Positions 36,133 through 44,495 are shown, counted from the first letter of the stretch. The stretch is DNA of 64,000 bases from Natrialba swarupiae (GCF_008245225.1 NZ_VTAW01000009.1:1-64000), one strand, 5' to 3'. Notes: generated by a model not told the origin, from the sequence alone. Numbers and translations are program-made.

Positions 36133-37149
36133 ATGGGGCTCGACGTTCGTCACGTAGACAGTATCGAGACGGTCAACCGAAATCAGTGGAACAACGTCGT
36201 CGACCAGTCGGATCTCAGCTGCGTCTATCATCGCTACGAGTGGCTTCGGGCAGTCGAGGAGGGACTCCCTCACGAGCCAAAACACCTCGTCGTCTCGAAA
36301 CGCGGGAACCCGATCGCCGTCTTCCCGAACTTCGTCACCGACCTCGGGCGGATCAACCGGCTGAGTTCGATCAGGCCCGGCTACGGTGGGCCGGTCACGA
36401 TGACCGACGAGGAGGAGGCACTCGAGTTGCTCCTCGACGCCGTCGAGGAGCTGTGCACGGGGCGGATCCTCTTCGACGAGATCAGGGCGTACGACCAGAA
36501 CTACGTCCGCTATCACGAACTGCTCGAGGCCAAGGGGTACCGACCGACGATCCTCACCTGCCGATTCACGCTGGATCTCTCGCGTGGCTGGGAGACGCTG
36601 TTCTCCGAGATGGACGGAGAACGCAGGCGGGGGATCAGACGCGGCCACGACTCCGACTTCGAGGTCGTCGAGGAGGATCTCGACGGGCGAACACTCGAGG
36701 AGTTCTACCACGATTACGCGGCGGTGGCCGACCGCGTCGGCCTGCCGACGCATCCGCGATCCTTTTTCAGGGAGCTACACGAGTTCGACGACCGGATCGT
36801 GGTGTTCTCGCTCCGTGTCGACGGCGGAACGCAGGGCAGGTACATGTACCTGTTAGACGACGAACAGTCGACGCTCCAGCACCTCTTTACGGCCGTTACG
36901 GAGGACCACTTCGAGTACCACGCCCCGGAGTTGCTCCACGAACACGCGATCAAGTGGGGAATCGAGGAGGGCTACGACACCTACGAACTGCGCGGATCGC
37001 CGCCGGATTTCCGAAACGGCGTCTTCCGGTTCAAGGAGTACTTCGGGGCCGAGACGATCCCCCTTCTCGTCTACGAGCGCGGCCACCCCGCGCCCGCCCT
37101 GCCGGTATTGAACGCCGGGCGGACGATCTCGAGACGGCTCGAGTCCTGA
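36133..37149 (+). CDS. FemAB/GNAT-like aminoacyl or acyl transferase
   Basis: 338 residues. N-terminal NQWNNVVDQSDLSCVYHRYEWLRAVEE and the C-terminal GYDTYELRGSPPDFRNGVFRFKEYFGAETIPLLVYER form the two GNAT folds of FemX/FemAB-type (peptidoglycan bridge and GNAT-like) transferases. Bacterial members add amino acids to lipid-linked precursors using aminoacyl-tRNA; archaeal members are of unknown substrate, as archaea lack murein. It is separated by 90 bp from the barrel gene on the same strand. Confidence 0.78.
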   Translation: MGLDVRHVDSIETVNRNQWNNVVDQSDLSCVYHRYEWLRAVEEGLPHEPKHLVVSKRGNPIAVFPNFVTDLGRINRLSSIRPGYGGPVTMTDEEEALELLLDAVEELCTGRILFDEIRAYDQNYVRYHELLEAKGYRPTILTCRFTLDLSRGWETLFSEMDGERRRGIRRGHDSDFEVVEEDLDGRTLEEFYHDYAAVADRVGLPTHPRSFFRELHEFDDRIVVFSLRVDGGTQGRYMYLLDDEQSTLQHLFTAVTEDHFEYHAPELLHEHAIKWGIEEGYDTYELRGSPPDFRNGVFRFKEYFGAETIPLLVYERGHPAPALPVLNAGRTISRRLES

Positions 37150-37158
37150 AGTCGGCGG

Positions 37159-37413
37159 TCAATCCGCACCATTGGTTAGTTCCAGACCGTCTCGATTCCC
37201 GCATCGCGGATGATTTCGTCCGTCGTGATGATCGCATCCGTCTCTCACGTTCGAGACGTACCCACCCGTTCTCGTCGAGTCCCCGCCGACTTCGTCGGCG
37301 ATTCGGATTTGGGGCTCGCCGTCGGCTGTGTATTCGTCCACCGGCTCGAGTCTCTCGATTTTACCGTCCGCTGCTCGAATGTGTTGCTGACATTGACGAG
37401 GTCGATCATCAGG
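37159..37413 (-). pseudogene. degenerate open frame, unidentified
   Basis: On the minus strand a frame (about 37330-37240) encodes VDEYTADGEPQIRIADEVGG and a second frame continues ETDAIITTDEIIRDAGIETVWN before a stop at about 37180. The codon use fits haloarchaeal coding, but a frameshift joins the two parts and there is no clear start. I do not recognise the family; the last stretch is helix-strand-like, as in small PIN or HTH domains, but that is a guess. Confidence 0.3.
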
Positions 37414-37740
37414 CTACGAGAATAGTTGTTCTACACCACCGTCCGAGATCTGGACGAGGAAGAAGAGTATCAGGATAAGGGCGTACGCTATCACCACGAT
37501 TCGAAGGATCCCAGCCGCTCGCTGGTGACGTTCGGGGAGTAGTTCCGGGACTCCCTGCAATATCCACAGTATCCCGAGGAGAAGCGCCGTATTCCCGAGA
37601 CCGTAGCCCAAACCAAAATAGACGTACAGAGCAAAAAAGGGAAGGCTGACAGCAATGTAGCTCAGTCCCGTCCAGATCCCGTCGGGTTCTCTGAACAATC
37701 TCGTTTTCACTCGTTCCGTCGCTGATCGGTCGGTTGACAC
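37414..37740 (-). CDS. small membrane protein, function unknown
   Basis: 108 residues with three transmembrane helices (about 26-46, 48-66, 78-98) and a basic N-terminus. Glycine-rich turns (LGYGLGNTALLLG). No motif recognised. It lies immediately upstream of the toxin-antitoxin region, so it may be part of the mobile segment or the original neighbour of the FemAB gene. Confidence 0.55.
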   Translation of the reverse strand: MSTDRSATERVKTRLFREPDGIWTGLSYIAVSLPFFALYVYFGLGYGLGNTALLLGILWILQGVPELLPERHQRAAGILRIVVIAYALILILFFLVQISDGGVEQLFS

Positions 37741-37840
37741 GAGACACGTCGGTGGTGACTACACGTTCACATATAGTTTCCGACCCGTAACTCTCGAAGA
37801 ATGCGCTGTGTGAAAGCGGATCGACGAACTCACCTTGAAC

Positions 37841-37895
37841 CATCACGACACTCGATTGCCGGGAATCACCGTCTCGCCCACCGCTCGAGTACCCA
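37841..37895 (-). pseudogene. duplicated 3' end of the proline dehydrogenase gene
   Basis: On the minus strand it encodes RAVGETVIPGNRVS followed by TGA, almost the same as RAVGGTVIPGNRVS plus stop at the end of the proline dehydrogenase gene. 43 of 49 bases match between 37841-37889 and 38729-38777, in the same orientation. Nothing else of the gene is present here. The two copies bracket the vapBC pair. Confidence 0.85.
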
Positions 37896-37970
37896 CCAGT
37901 CTTGATTCGCTCACGAAACGTGGGCCACATGCAGCCCAACATGTATTGCACAGCGGCCCATAAGTTAACT

Positions 37971-38240
37971 ATGGCAGCCGAGAACGTCCCCGAGTCGACG
38001 ACCGTCAGCGATCGAGGGATGGTCACGATTCCGGCATCGTTGCGCCGGCGTCTCGACATCGAGGCGGGCGACAAAATTCGGTGGGACCTCGACGAGGACG
38101 GGAACCTTACGGTGGAAGTCGTCAAGCAGCGACACGGTGCGTTCGACGATTTCGATCCCGTTTCGATGGGCGGCGATGGGCTAGAAACGCACGATCTGGC
38201 AGGTCACGAATCCGACTCCGCGCGCTCGGAGGATTCGTAA
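37971..38240 (+). CDS. vapB: AbrB-type antitoxin VapB
   Basis: 89 residues from ATG at 37971. TVSDRGMVTIPASLRRRLDIEAGDKIRWDLDEDGNLTVEVV is a SpoVT/AbrB swapped-hairpin DNA-binding domain. The acidic C-terminus probably binds the toxin. The stop overlaps the start of the PIN gene by one base (TAATG), typical of toxin-antitoxin operons. It likely represses its own promoter. Confidence 0.85.
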   Translation: MAAENVPESTTVSDRGMVTIPASLRRRLDIEAGDKIRWDLDEDGNLTVEVVKQRHGAFDDFDPVSMGGDGLETHDLAGHESDSARSEDS

Positions 38241-38668
38241 TGCGAGTCGCGGCCGTCGATACGGCGGTTCTCGTCGGGATGGTCGATGCCGACGACCGGA
38301 ACCACGCCCCCGCGACGGAGATCGTTCGAGCGATGGACCACGGTGACCTCCCGGTGGGACGTGTGATCGACTACGTCATCCTCGAGACGTTGAACTGGAT
38401 CCACAGCCGCCACCGTCACGAGAAAGCACACGAGACCTACGCTCGCCTGAACGAATCGGCCGGATTCGAGATCCACCACACAGCACAGAAGGACTTCCTG
38501 CGAGCACTCGAGCTATTCGAAACCCATGAGGGACTCTCATTCGGCGACGCATCGATCGTCGCGTACATGGAACGTGAAGGAATCGAATACGTCTATTCGT
38601 TCGACGACGACTTCGATGCCGTGGACGGAATTACTCGGTTGGACACTCCACATAATCCGTTCGGGTGA
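38240..38668 (+). CDS. vapC: PIN-domain toxin VapC
   Basis: 142 residues starting MRVAAVDTAVLVGMVDADD. Conserved acidic residues Asp7, Glu49, Asp103 and Asp122-124 fit the PIN nuclease active site, with LSFGDASIVAYM as the third motif. VapC toxins cleave tRNA or rRNA. It is coupled to vapB by TAATG. Both genes sit between two copies of the proline dehydrogenase 3' end. Confidence 0.88.
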   Translation: MRVAAVDTAVLVGMVDADDRNHAPATEIVRAMDHGDLPVGRVIDYVILETLNWIHSRHRHEKAHETYARLNESAGFEIHHTAQKDFLRALELFETHEGLSFGDASIVAYMEREGIEYVYSFDDDFDAVDGITRLDTPHNPFG

Positions 38669-38728
38669 TGGCGTTCGCAGCGATGTAGTCACCTCGACCG
38701 ATGGACTGTAGCCGGCGATGAACCAGGA

Positions 38729-38777
38729 CGTCACGACACACGATTCCCGGGAATAACCGTCCCACCCACCGCTCGAG
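38729..38777 (-). repeat. direct repeat at the 3' end of the proline dehydrogenase gene (right copy)
   Basis: 49 bp, 43 identical to 37841-37889 in the same orientation. It covers the last codons and stop of the proline dehydrogenase gene plus 2 bp beyond. With the left copy it frames the vapBC locus, like attL/attR left by an element that targets a gene 3' end. Confidence 0.8.
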
Positions 38778-39585
38778 CGGCTAATCCGACGTTTCGCCTT
38801 CCTCGATTGAGGACCCATCGCTTCCAGCGCTCGCCGTAGGGGACGAACTGTGCGACGTCGTGTTCGCGTGCCAGGTCGCGCTGGGCGGCCGGTCGGACGC
38901 CCATCAACATCTGAATCTGGAAGTCGGTATCGTGTCGGCGGGCCAGCCTCTGTGCGTGGTCGATCATCGCGGGGTCGTGAGTCGCGACGGCGATGGCGTC
39001 TCCACGCCGTCTGAACGCCCGCTCGAGGAGGGTTCGGTACGCGCGATCTCGCCGATCAGGATCGGTGTACGCGATCGCCTCCGGCCGGGGGTAGGCACCA
39101 CCCTTGACGAGTCGCAGGGCTGCGTCGGTGTCGGCGAGTCGATCGAAGTCCTCTCGAGTGCGATAGAGGTCAGCCTGCAGGCAAACGCCGATTCCGTCCC
39201 CGTACGCCGCGGCGAGGTCGACGGTCGCCTCGAGCGTCGCCTCGACAGTTCCGTGTTCTTCCATGTCGAGCCAGACGAAGACGTCGCGGTCGCGGCCGCG
39301 TGAGACGATCCGCTCGAGTTCGCCTCGAAAGACGGAGTCATCGAGATCGAGTCCGAGCTGGGTCGGTTTGACCGAAATCGCGGCCTCACCCTCGAGCGTG
39401 GCGAGGCGGTCGGCGAGCGCGCGATACTCAGCGGCGTCGGCGCGGACGCTCGCCCTGTCGTCGTGGTGAGAGCCAAGCAGGTTCACCAGTGGGACGACTC
39501 CGTCGCGGTCGAGCCGGCGTGCGTACTCGAGCGCTTCGATCGCTCTCTCGCCAGCGACGAAACGGTTCGCGACGGGCGGGATCAT
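38731..39585 (-). CDS. proline dehydrogenase
   Basis: 284 residues, the single-domain PRODH type. TIM-barrel features: VNLLGSHHDD, ISVKPTQLGLD, VWLDMEEHGTVEATL, GVCLQADLYRTREDFDRL, RLVKGGAYPRPE, AVATHDPAMI, FQIQMLMGVRPAAQRDLA, VPYGERWKRWVLNRG, matching the FAD and proline binding sites of the family. It oxidises proline to pyrroline-5-carboxylate at the membrane. The partner P5C dehydrogenase is not in this window. Confidence 0.9.
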   Translation of the reverse strand: MIPPVANRFVAGERAIEALEYARRLDRDGVVPLVNLLGSHHDDRASVRADAAEYRALADRLATLEGEAAISVKPTQLGLDLDDSVFRGELERIVSRGRDRDVFVWLDMEEHGTVEATLEATVDLAAAYGDGIGVCLQADLYRTREDFDRLADTDAALRLVKGGAYPRPEAIAYTDPDRRDRAYRTLLERAFRRRGDAIAVATHDPAMIDHAQRLARRHDTDFQIQMLMGVRPAAQRDLAREHDVAQFVPYGERWKRWVLNRGRRNVGLAARAVGGTVIPGNRVS

Positions 39586-39714
39586 AGCGGACGGACCACC
39601 CTCGAGCGGTTAGTTAGGGTGTCGTTTCGGGGTCGCCGTCTCGGTGGTCCTCGGTGCTCATCGTCTCGGCACCATCCCGCGATCTATGAGAGATGTAAAC
39701 AATCCACACGAAGA

Positions 39715-40436
39715 AAAATTTATCTGCTCGGATACGGGAACGTCCTCGGTGGCTACGTCCCGCCACCGATCGGATCGGTTCTCGGCGATGCCGAGGTCGA
39801 GCGCCGGAAACTCGAGCAACTCGCGTCGGTGATCGATCGCGAACGCCCCGACGTGGTGTCGCTCCTCGAGATCGATCGGGGCTCACATCGGACCGTCACC
39901 GACTGCCAGTTTCGAACTCTCCTCGAGTCACTCCGGGAACGCGGACTTTCCTACGGCGGCGGCGTCGCCAACAAGTACAGCAACGGCGGGCTCGTCGAGT
40001 CGGTGCCGTTTTTCGGCCACCTCGCGAACGCTGTTCTCTCGCGGTCGGATCGACCGACGACGGCACACTATCTCTCAGCAGGTCGAAAGCGCCTCGTCCT
40101 CGAGGTCGACCTCGCCGCCGACGCGGTCTTGTTCGCCGTCCACCTCTCGCTTGGTGCCCGGAGTAGGGACGTCAGCTCCGCGAACTCGCCGAGCTGGTCG
40201 CCAGCCAGGCCGACGGGCGGGACGTGATCGTGACGGGCGATTTCAACACGTTCGACGAGACGGGTGAACTGGCCGACTTCGCGGATCGGACGGGACTCGA
40301 AATTCGCGTTCCCGGCGAAACCGTTCCGAAACGGCCCCTAGACGAGTTTTTCGTCGAGTCGCGAACGCTCGATCTCTTCCTGTGTTCGCCGACGATTGCC
40401 GTCGAGCGCTGTGACGTCCTCGAGACGGGACGCTGA
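39715..40436 (+). pseudogene. endonuclease/exonuclease/phosphatase-family gene, frameshifted
   Basis: The first frame encodes LERPDVVSLLEIDRG-like EEP core (ASVIDRERPDVVSLLEIDRG...), NKYSNGGLVESVPFFGHLANAVLSR and AVLFAVHLSLGARSRD; at about 40168 the reading frame shifts and the second frame continues QLRELAELVASQADGRDVI then VTGDFNTFDETGELADF to the stop. So one base is missing or the gene is broken. The usual N-terminal MRVATYN-type strand is also absent. Members are Mg-dependent phosphodiesterases. The catalytic Asp/Asn (GDFNTF) lies in the second frame. A sequencing error cannot be excluded for the frameshift. Confidence 0.75.
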
Positions 40437-40555
40437 TCGGGCGGTCGCGAGACGGCCGGAACCCGGCGCGTTCTCGAGGGAGAGCCTGTTTCGACTCGTC
40501 TAAATCGGATGGATCTCCCGGTCTGGAGCCGACCTCGAGCGGGGCCCACGAGCGT

Positions 40556-41137
40556 TCAAAAGCCGAGAACGAGCGCCGAGACGCCGATGAAGATCACCAT
40601 TCCGAAGACGTCGACGACGTTGGTGACGATCGGAATCGTGGTGTCGTCAGGGTCGATCCCCAGTCGGTAGGAGCCGTAGGTCGCTAGAAAACTGAAGACG
40701 ATCGCGATGACGGCGACGGACATCCCGCTGACCAGCGAGATCACGAGCAACTGCGAGAGCGGGAGCGGCGAACCGATGACGATACCGAGCCCGTACGCGC
40801 CGACTGCGAGCGCCGAAAAGATCGTCGCCGCGAGCGCGAGGATGGCCGCGACGTTCGCCCACAGCACTCGATCGGACGGATCGAGTTCGGTCGTCCCCAG
40901 GTGAAAGCGCGTCGAGAGCCGCGAACTCAAGATCGCACCGAGGTTGCCGCCCATGTCGACCATCGTCGGCACCATCACGGCGAGGATCGCGTACTGGTTG
41001 AGCATCTCCTCGGCGCCCTCGAGAGTGATGCCAGCCCAGAGGACGATGATCGAGAGGACGATCAGCAACGGGAACATGTTCCCGACGATGCGCTTCCAGT
41101 TCCACGTGCCAAGCGAGCCGCCGCCGCCGACGACCAT
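40556..41137 (-). CDS. MgtE-type magnesium channel half, C-terminal unit
   Basis: 193 residues with five membrane helices. MVPTMVDMGGNLGAILSSRLST and IPIVTNVVDVFGMVIFIGVSALVLGF are the pore and terminal motifs of the MgtE/SLC41 membrane domain. Cytoplasmic N and CBS domains of bacterial MgtE are absent. Its ATG overlaps the stop of the upstream half (TGATG), so the two probably assemble as a heterodimer. Confidence 0.82.
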   Translation of the reverse strand: MVVGGGGSLGTWNWKRIVGNMFPLLIVLSIIVLWAGITLEGAEEMLNQYAILAVMVPTMVDMGGNLGAILSSRLSTRFHLGTTELDPSDRVLWANVAAILALAATIFSALAVGAYGLGIVIGSPLPLSQLLVISLVSGMSVAVIAIVFSFLATYGSYRLGIDPDDTTIPIVTNVVDVFGMVIFIGVSALVLGF

Positions 41138-41706
41138 CAGACGATCACCTCGACGAACCCGATCGCGAACAGCATGAACACCATGCCGAAGATATCACCG
41201 AGCGTCGTCACGATCGGTCCGACGAGGTTGTCGGGGTCGTAGCCGTACGTGTAGCCGGCGAAGATCAGCGTGAGCAAGCCGAAGATCAACACGACCGACG
41301 TCAACGCGCCGGCGACCAACATAATGGCGACGAGTTCGTACAGCGCCGCGACCTCCCAGCCGAGTATCAGGAGGGCGAGCCAGGTGACGACGCCGATGAC
41401 GATCGAGATACCGATCCCGTTGACGAACGAGGCGAGGACGGCGTTGACGAGTCGGTCGTCCCACCTAAAGCGCGGTTCGATCAGCCCCTGGTGGAGGCCG
41501 CTCGCGATACGTCCGCCGAGTGCGCCGTAGACGTTTCCTCGCGTGGCCAAAAACACGGGAATCATCACGAGTAGGCCGGGAAATCGCTCGACGCTCTCGA
41601 TCATCCCCTCGAGTACCAGTCCGGCGAACAGTCCGCCGCCGAGTGCGACGAGCAAGACCGGTATCGCCTCCCGATAGATCGACCAGAAGTCACGCCGAAC
41701 GCTCAT
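41137..41706 (-). CDS. MgtE-type magnesium channel half, N-terminal unit
   Basis: 189 residues, about five helices. VMIPVFLATRGNVYGALGGRIASGLHQG and DPDNLVGPIVTTLGDIFGMVFMLFAIGF parallel the motifs of the downstream gene, so the pair are paralogous halves of the SLC41/MgtE membrane domain. Split MgtE-like pairs lacking regulatory domains are seen in haloarchaea. Likely Mg2+ or other divalent transport. Confidence 0.82.
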   Translation of the reverse strand: MSVRRDFWSIYREAIPVLLVALGGGLFAGLVLEGMIESVERFPGLLVMIPVFLATRGNVYGALGGRIASGLHQGLIEPRFRWDDRLVNAVLASFVNGIGISIVIGVVTWLALLILGWEVAALYELVAIMLVAGALTSVVLIFGLLTLIFAGYTYGYDPDNLVGPIVTTLGDIFGMVFMLFAIGFVEVIV

Positions 41707-41763
41707 ACGGGTGAATCATCCAGTCGACTGTTAAGTTTACCGGGACGATCCCACGTTAGTGCG

Positions 41764-41955
41764 AGGAGACGCTCGAAACCGAACTCGTCGCTGGCGAGCC
41801 GACGCGAACGATCGTCGACTACGCCGAGGAAGGCGACGTCGACCACGTCGTCATCGGCAGTCATGGACGAGGGAATCGCACGCTACCTCCTCGGGAGCGT
41901 CGCGGAGGGGGTCGTTCGGCGCTCGCTCGTGCCGGTGACGGTCGTTCGTCCGTGA
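41764..41955 (+). pseudogene. universal stress protein (UspA) C-terminal remnant, frameshifted
   Basis: First frame: LVAGEPTRTIVDYAEEGDVDHVVIGSHGRG; after a shift at about 41877 the second frame reads GIARYLLGSVAEGVVRRSLVPVTVVRP and stop. Together these are the last ~65 residues of a UspA domain, including the GSHGR...G...LGSVAE ATP-binding end. The N-terminal two thirds are missing, so it is non-functional. Confidence 0.82.
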
Positions 41956-41996
41956 GATCGTTAACGAAATTACGGCCCGGCGTCTAGTCAGCGAAA

Positions 41997-42470
41997 ATGA
42001 GCGTATCGCGCCGCTCGGTCCTCGGCGTCCTCGGCGTCGGTGCCCTCGGCGGACTCGCCGGGTGTACGATGCTCGACCAGACGGTTTCCCTCCGCCAGCT
42101 GGTGCTCGCGAACGAAGCGGACGACGAACGCGCCGTCAATCTCCTCGTCGAAGCGGACGGCACACTGGTCCACTGGGCGACAGAGACGGTTCCACCCGCG
42201 GACGGGACCGTTCCCGGCACCATCCAGATCGGCTGCACCTGGCCAGTCGACGTCCCGAGTTACCGGCTGTCGGCCCGACTGGACGGCGAATCGGAGTGGG
42301 AGAGCTGGGAGATCGACGCCACAGCGGTCCACGACGACGGCGAACTCTGTCGACGCGTCACGATCGACGACGACGGCGAGATCAGCGAGCAATCGATCAC
42401 CCCGTGTCCGAGCGATCCGTCCGGCCTCGAGGCGATCGAGTTCACGTGCGACGATCGGTCGGCCAGATAA
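41997..42470 (+). CDS. haloarchaeal lipoprotein, function unknown
   Basis: 157 residues. SRRSVLGVLGVGALGGLAGC is a Tat signal with lipobox LAGC (Cys about 23). The mature part has strands VSLRQLVLANEADDERAVNLLVEADG and a Cys-containing end (LCRRV, TPCPSD, FTCDD), suggesting a small immunoglobulin-like domain with disulfides. Lies beside the convergent fluoride-channel genes. Confidence 0.7.
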   Translation: MSVSRRSVLGVLGVGALGGLAGCTMLDQTVSLRQLVLANEADDERAVNLLVEADGTLVHWATETVPPADGTVPGTIQIGCTWPVDVPSYRLSARLDGESEWESWEIDATAVHDDGELCRRVTIDDDGEISEQSITPCPSDPSGLEAIEFTCDDRSAR

Positions 42471-42487
42471 CCTCCTCGAGAGAGCGC

Positions 42488-42910
42488 TCAGAGCGAGACA
42501 ACGGCGACGACGAGCCAGGCGACACCGATTCCGGCGAGCGAGAGGACGAGGTTGCCCGCCGCGTTTACGACCGCGAGCCGGCGGTCACCGCGTTCGTACA
42601 GCTGGACCGTCTCGACGGAAAACGAGGAGAACGTCGTGAACGCGCCACAGGCGCCGATCCCGAGCAACTGGATGGTCGACTCGCCAGCGCCGGCGAAGAT
42701 CGCCAGCGCGAAGACGAAGCTGCCGATCACGTTCACCGCGAGCGTCGGCCACGGGAATCGCTCGCTCGAGAGGTGGAGATAGATCCCGTGGCGCAACACG
42801 GCACCGATGGCGCCGCCGGTGCCGACGACGTGGGCGGGTTCGGGATCGAACGCGACGAACTCCGAGAGAAGCGGGAGAGCCACGAGGGCAGCGCCGACAC
42901 CGGAGATCAC
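42488..42910 (-). CDS. crcB: fluoride exporter CrcB/Fluc, subunit 2
   Basis: 140 residues, four helices. GGAIGAVLRHGIYL, NVIGSFVFAL and the pore motif GAFTTFSSFSVET are CrcB/Fluc signatures. Fluc channels are dual-topology dimers that let F- leave the cell; in pairs like this one the two subunits have opposite fixed orientation. Starts within the end of the upstream crcB gene (4-bp overlap). Confidence 0.9.
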   Translation of the reverse strand: MISGVGAALVALPLLSEFVAFDPEPAHVVGTGGAIGAVLRHGIYLHLSSERFPWPTLAVNVIGSFVFALAIFAGAGESTIQLLGIGACGAFTTFSSFSVETVQLYERGDRRLAVVNAAGNLVLSLAGIGVAWLVVAVVSL

Positions 42911-43335
42911 GCCGTCTCACCGCCGTTTTCCGCAGTCGCGGTCGAGCCGCCGGTTACCCGGCGTGCGAGCGTTCGACTCGCGAGGACGCCCGCGAACCCG
43001 AGCCCGTAGTTACCCAGGACGATAGCGACGAGTACGAGCGGTTCCGCGGGACCCGCGGTGATCCCGGTCTGGATCGCGAACGTGCTGTAGGTGGTCAGCG
43101 AGGAGAGGAATCCGGTCGTAAAGACGATGCGGGACGTTCGGTCGACGAGGCCGGTGTACTGGGCCTCGTAGACGAAGAATCCGAGTGCGAAACTGCCGAG
43201 GATGTTGACGAGCAAGACGGCCAGAACGTCAGGAAAGACGCCGAGTGCGAAAAACCGGAGGTTAGCACCGGCGAAGCCGCCGATAGCGATCAGTGCGAGC
43301 GTCTCGAGTCGAACGAGGGGGTGGTCGTCTGCCAT
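42907..43335 (-). CDS. crcB: fluoride exporter CrcB/Fluc, subunit 1
   Basis: 142 residues, four helices. IGGFAGANLRFFAL, VNILGSFALGF and TGFLSSLTTYSTFAIQT are the Fluc motifs, with the Asn of NILGS and Thr/Ser/Phe of the pore. First of a two-gene unit. No fluoride riboswitch-like structure was recognised upstream. Confidence 0.9.
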   Translation of the reverse strand: MADDHPLVRLETLALIAIGGFAGANLRFFALGVFPDVLAVLLVNILGSFALGFFVYEAQYTGLVDRTSRIVFTTGFLSSLTTYSTFAIQTGITAGPAEPLVLVAIVLGNYGLGFAGVLASRTLARRVTGGSTATAENGGETA

Positions 43336-43586
43336 GGCTGGTGGTCACAGGGACCGTCAGCCGCCCTCGCGGTCGTCGAGACGTCGACGTGGCGACACCG
43401 ACGGGACGTCTCGCCACAGAGGAAGTCGGCAGTTGGGTCGGGCGGGCCCCATCGCCCGGATATCGCAGGGTTCTCGAGGAACCCGTATCAGAATTTCGGA
43501 ACGCGAATCGACCGGGTCGGATCTGGGCTCCGACTCCGTCGCGCCGAAGGAAAAGACCCAAGTTTAGACTGACTCTAATCGGTGAC

Positions 43587-44495
43587 ATGGTCGACGACGC
43601 CGCGGACGGGAGAGGCGGGTTCGTTCGAGCCTCGTGGGCGAACGTCCTCGGCAACGCGGTGAAGATTCTCGTCGAGGGTGCGGCCGGACTCGCCTTCGGG
43701 AGCGTCGCCCTGGTCGCGGACGCGGCACACTCCGTCGCCGACCTGGTCGCGAGCGTCGTCGTGCTCGTCTGGGGACGGAGTTCCTTCGAGGAACCCGACG
43801 ACACGCATCCACACGGTCACGACCGGATCGAACCGTTGACGGCGCTGTTCGTCGGCGCGGTGATCGCAGTACTCGGGCTGTATCTGTTCTACGAATCCGT
43901 CCAGGGGCTCGTCTTCCCGGACCCACCCGCGGCCAGCCCGCTGTTGCTCGGCGCGCTCGGCTTTGCGATCGCCGATATGTACCTCGTCTACCGCTACACG
44001 GAGTACGTCAACGCCGGTCTCGGCTCGACCGCTCTCGAGGCGCTCGCGACGGACTGTCTGAACGATATCTACACCTCGTTCGCGGCGGTCGTCGGCGTTT
44101 TCGGCGTTCTGTTCGGTCACCCGGTGCTCGATCCGCTCGCCGGCGCACTCGTCAGCGTTCTCGTCGTCTACCAGGGCGTCGAGATCGGCCGCGAGAACGT
44201 CGAGTACCTCACCGGCGCCGCCGCGGACGCCGACCAGCGCGCCGAGATCACGGGAGCGCTTCGGGACCACCCCGCGGTCGAGGGCGTCCACGATCTAACC
44301 GTCTTCTACGACGGCACCGTCCTCGAGGTCGAGGTCCACGTGGAAGTCGACGGCGACATGCCGTTCCGGCGGGCCCACGACATCGAATCCGACCTCATCG
44401 ACCGCCTACGGGGACTCGAGGACGTCGGCGACGCCCACATCCACCTCGATCCGTCGGGGATCGGCGAGTGGAAAGACCGGGACGACAACCGGTGA
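43587..44495 (+). CDS. cation diffusion facilitator transporter
   Basis: 302 residues from ATG at 43587. Helix II motif ALVADAAHSVADLVASVVVL (Asp pair for metal), HPHGHDRIEPLTALFVG and helix V TDCLNDIYTSFAAVVGV carry the transport-site residues of the CDF/ZnT family. The cytoplasmic C-terminal ferredoxin-like domain (GVHDLTVFYDGTVLEVEVHVEVDGD...DAHIHLDPSG) is complete. Exports Zn2+, Mn2+ or Fe2+. An upstream frame to 43293 overlaps the divergent crcB promoter and is rejected. Confidence 0.9.
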   Translation: MVDDAADGRGGFVRASWANVLGNAVKILVEGAAGLAFGSVALVADAAHSVADLVASVVVLVWGRSSFEEPDDTHPHGHDRIEPLTALFVGAVIAVLGLYLFYESVQGLVFPDPPAASPLLLGALGFAIADMYLVYRYTEYVNAGLGSTALEALATDCLNDIYTSFAAVVGVFGVLFGHPVLDPLAGALVSVLVVYQGVEIGRENVEYLTGAAADADQRAEITGALRDHPAVEGVHDLTVFYDGTVLEVEVHVEVDGDMPFRRAHDIESDLIDRLRGLEDVGDAHIHLDPSGIGEWKDRDDNR

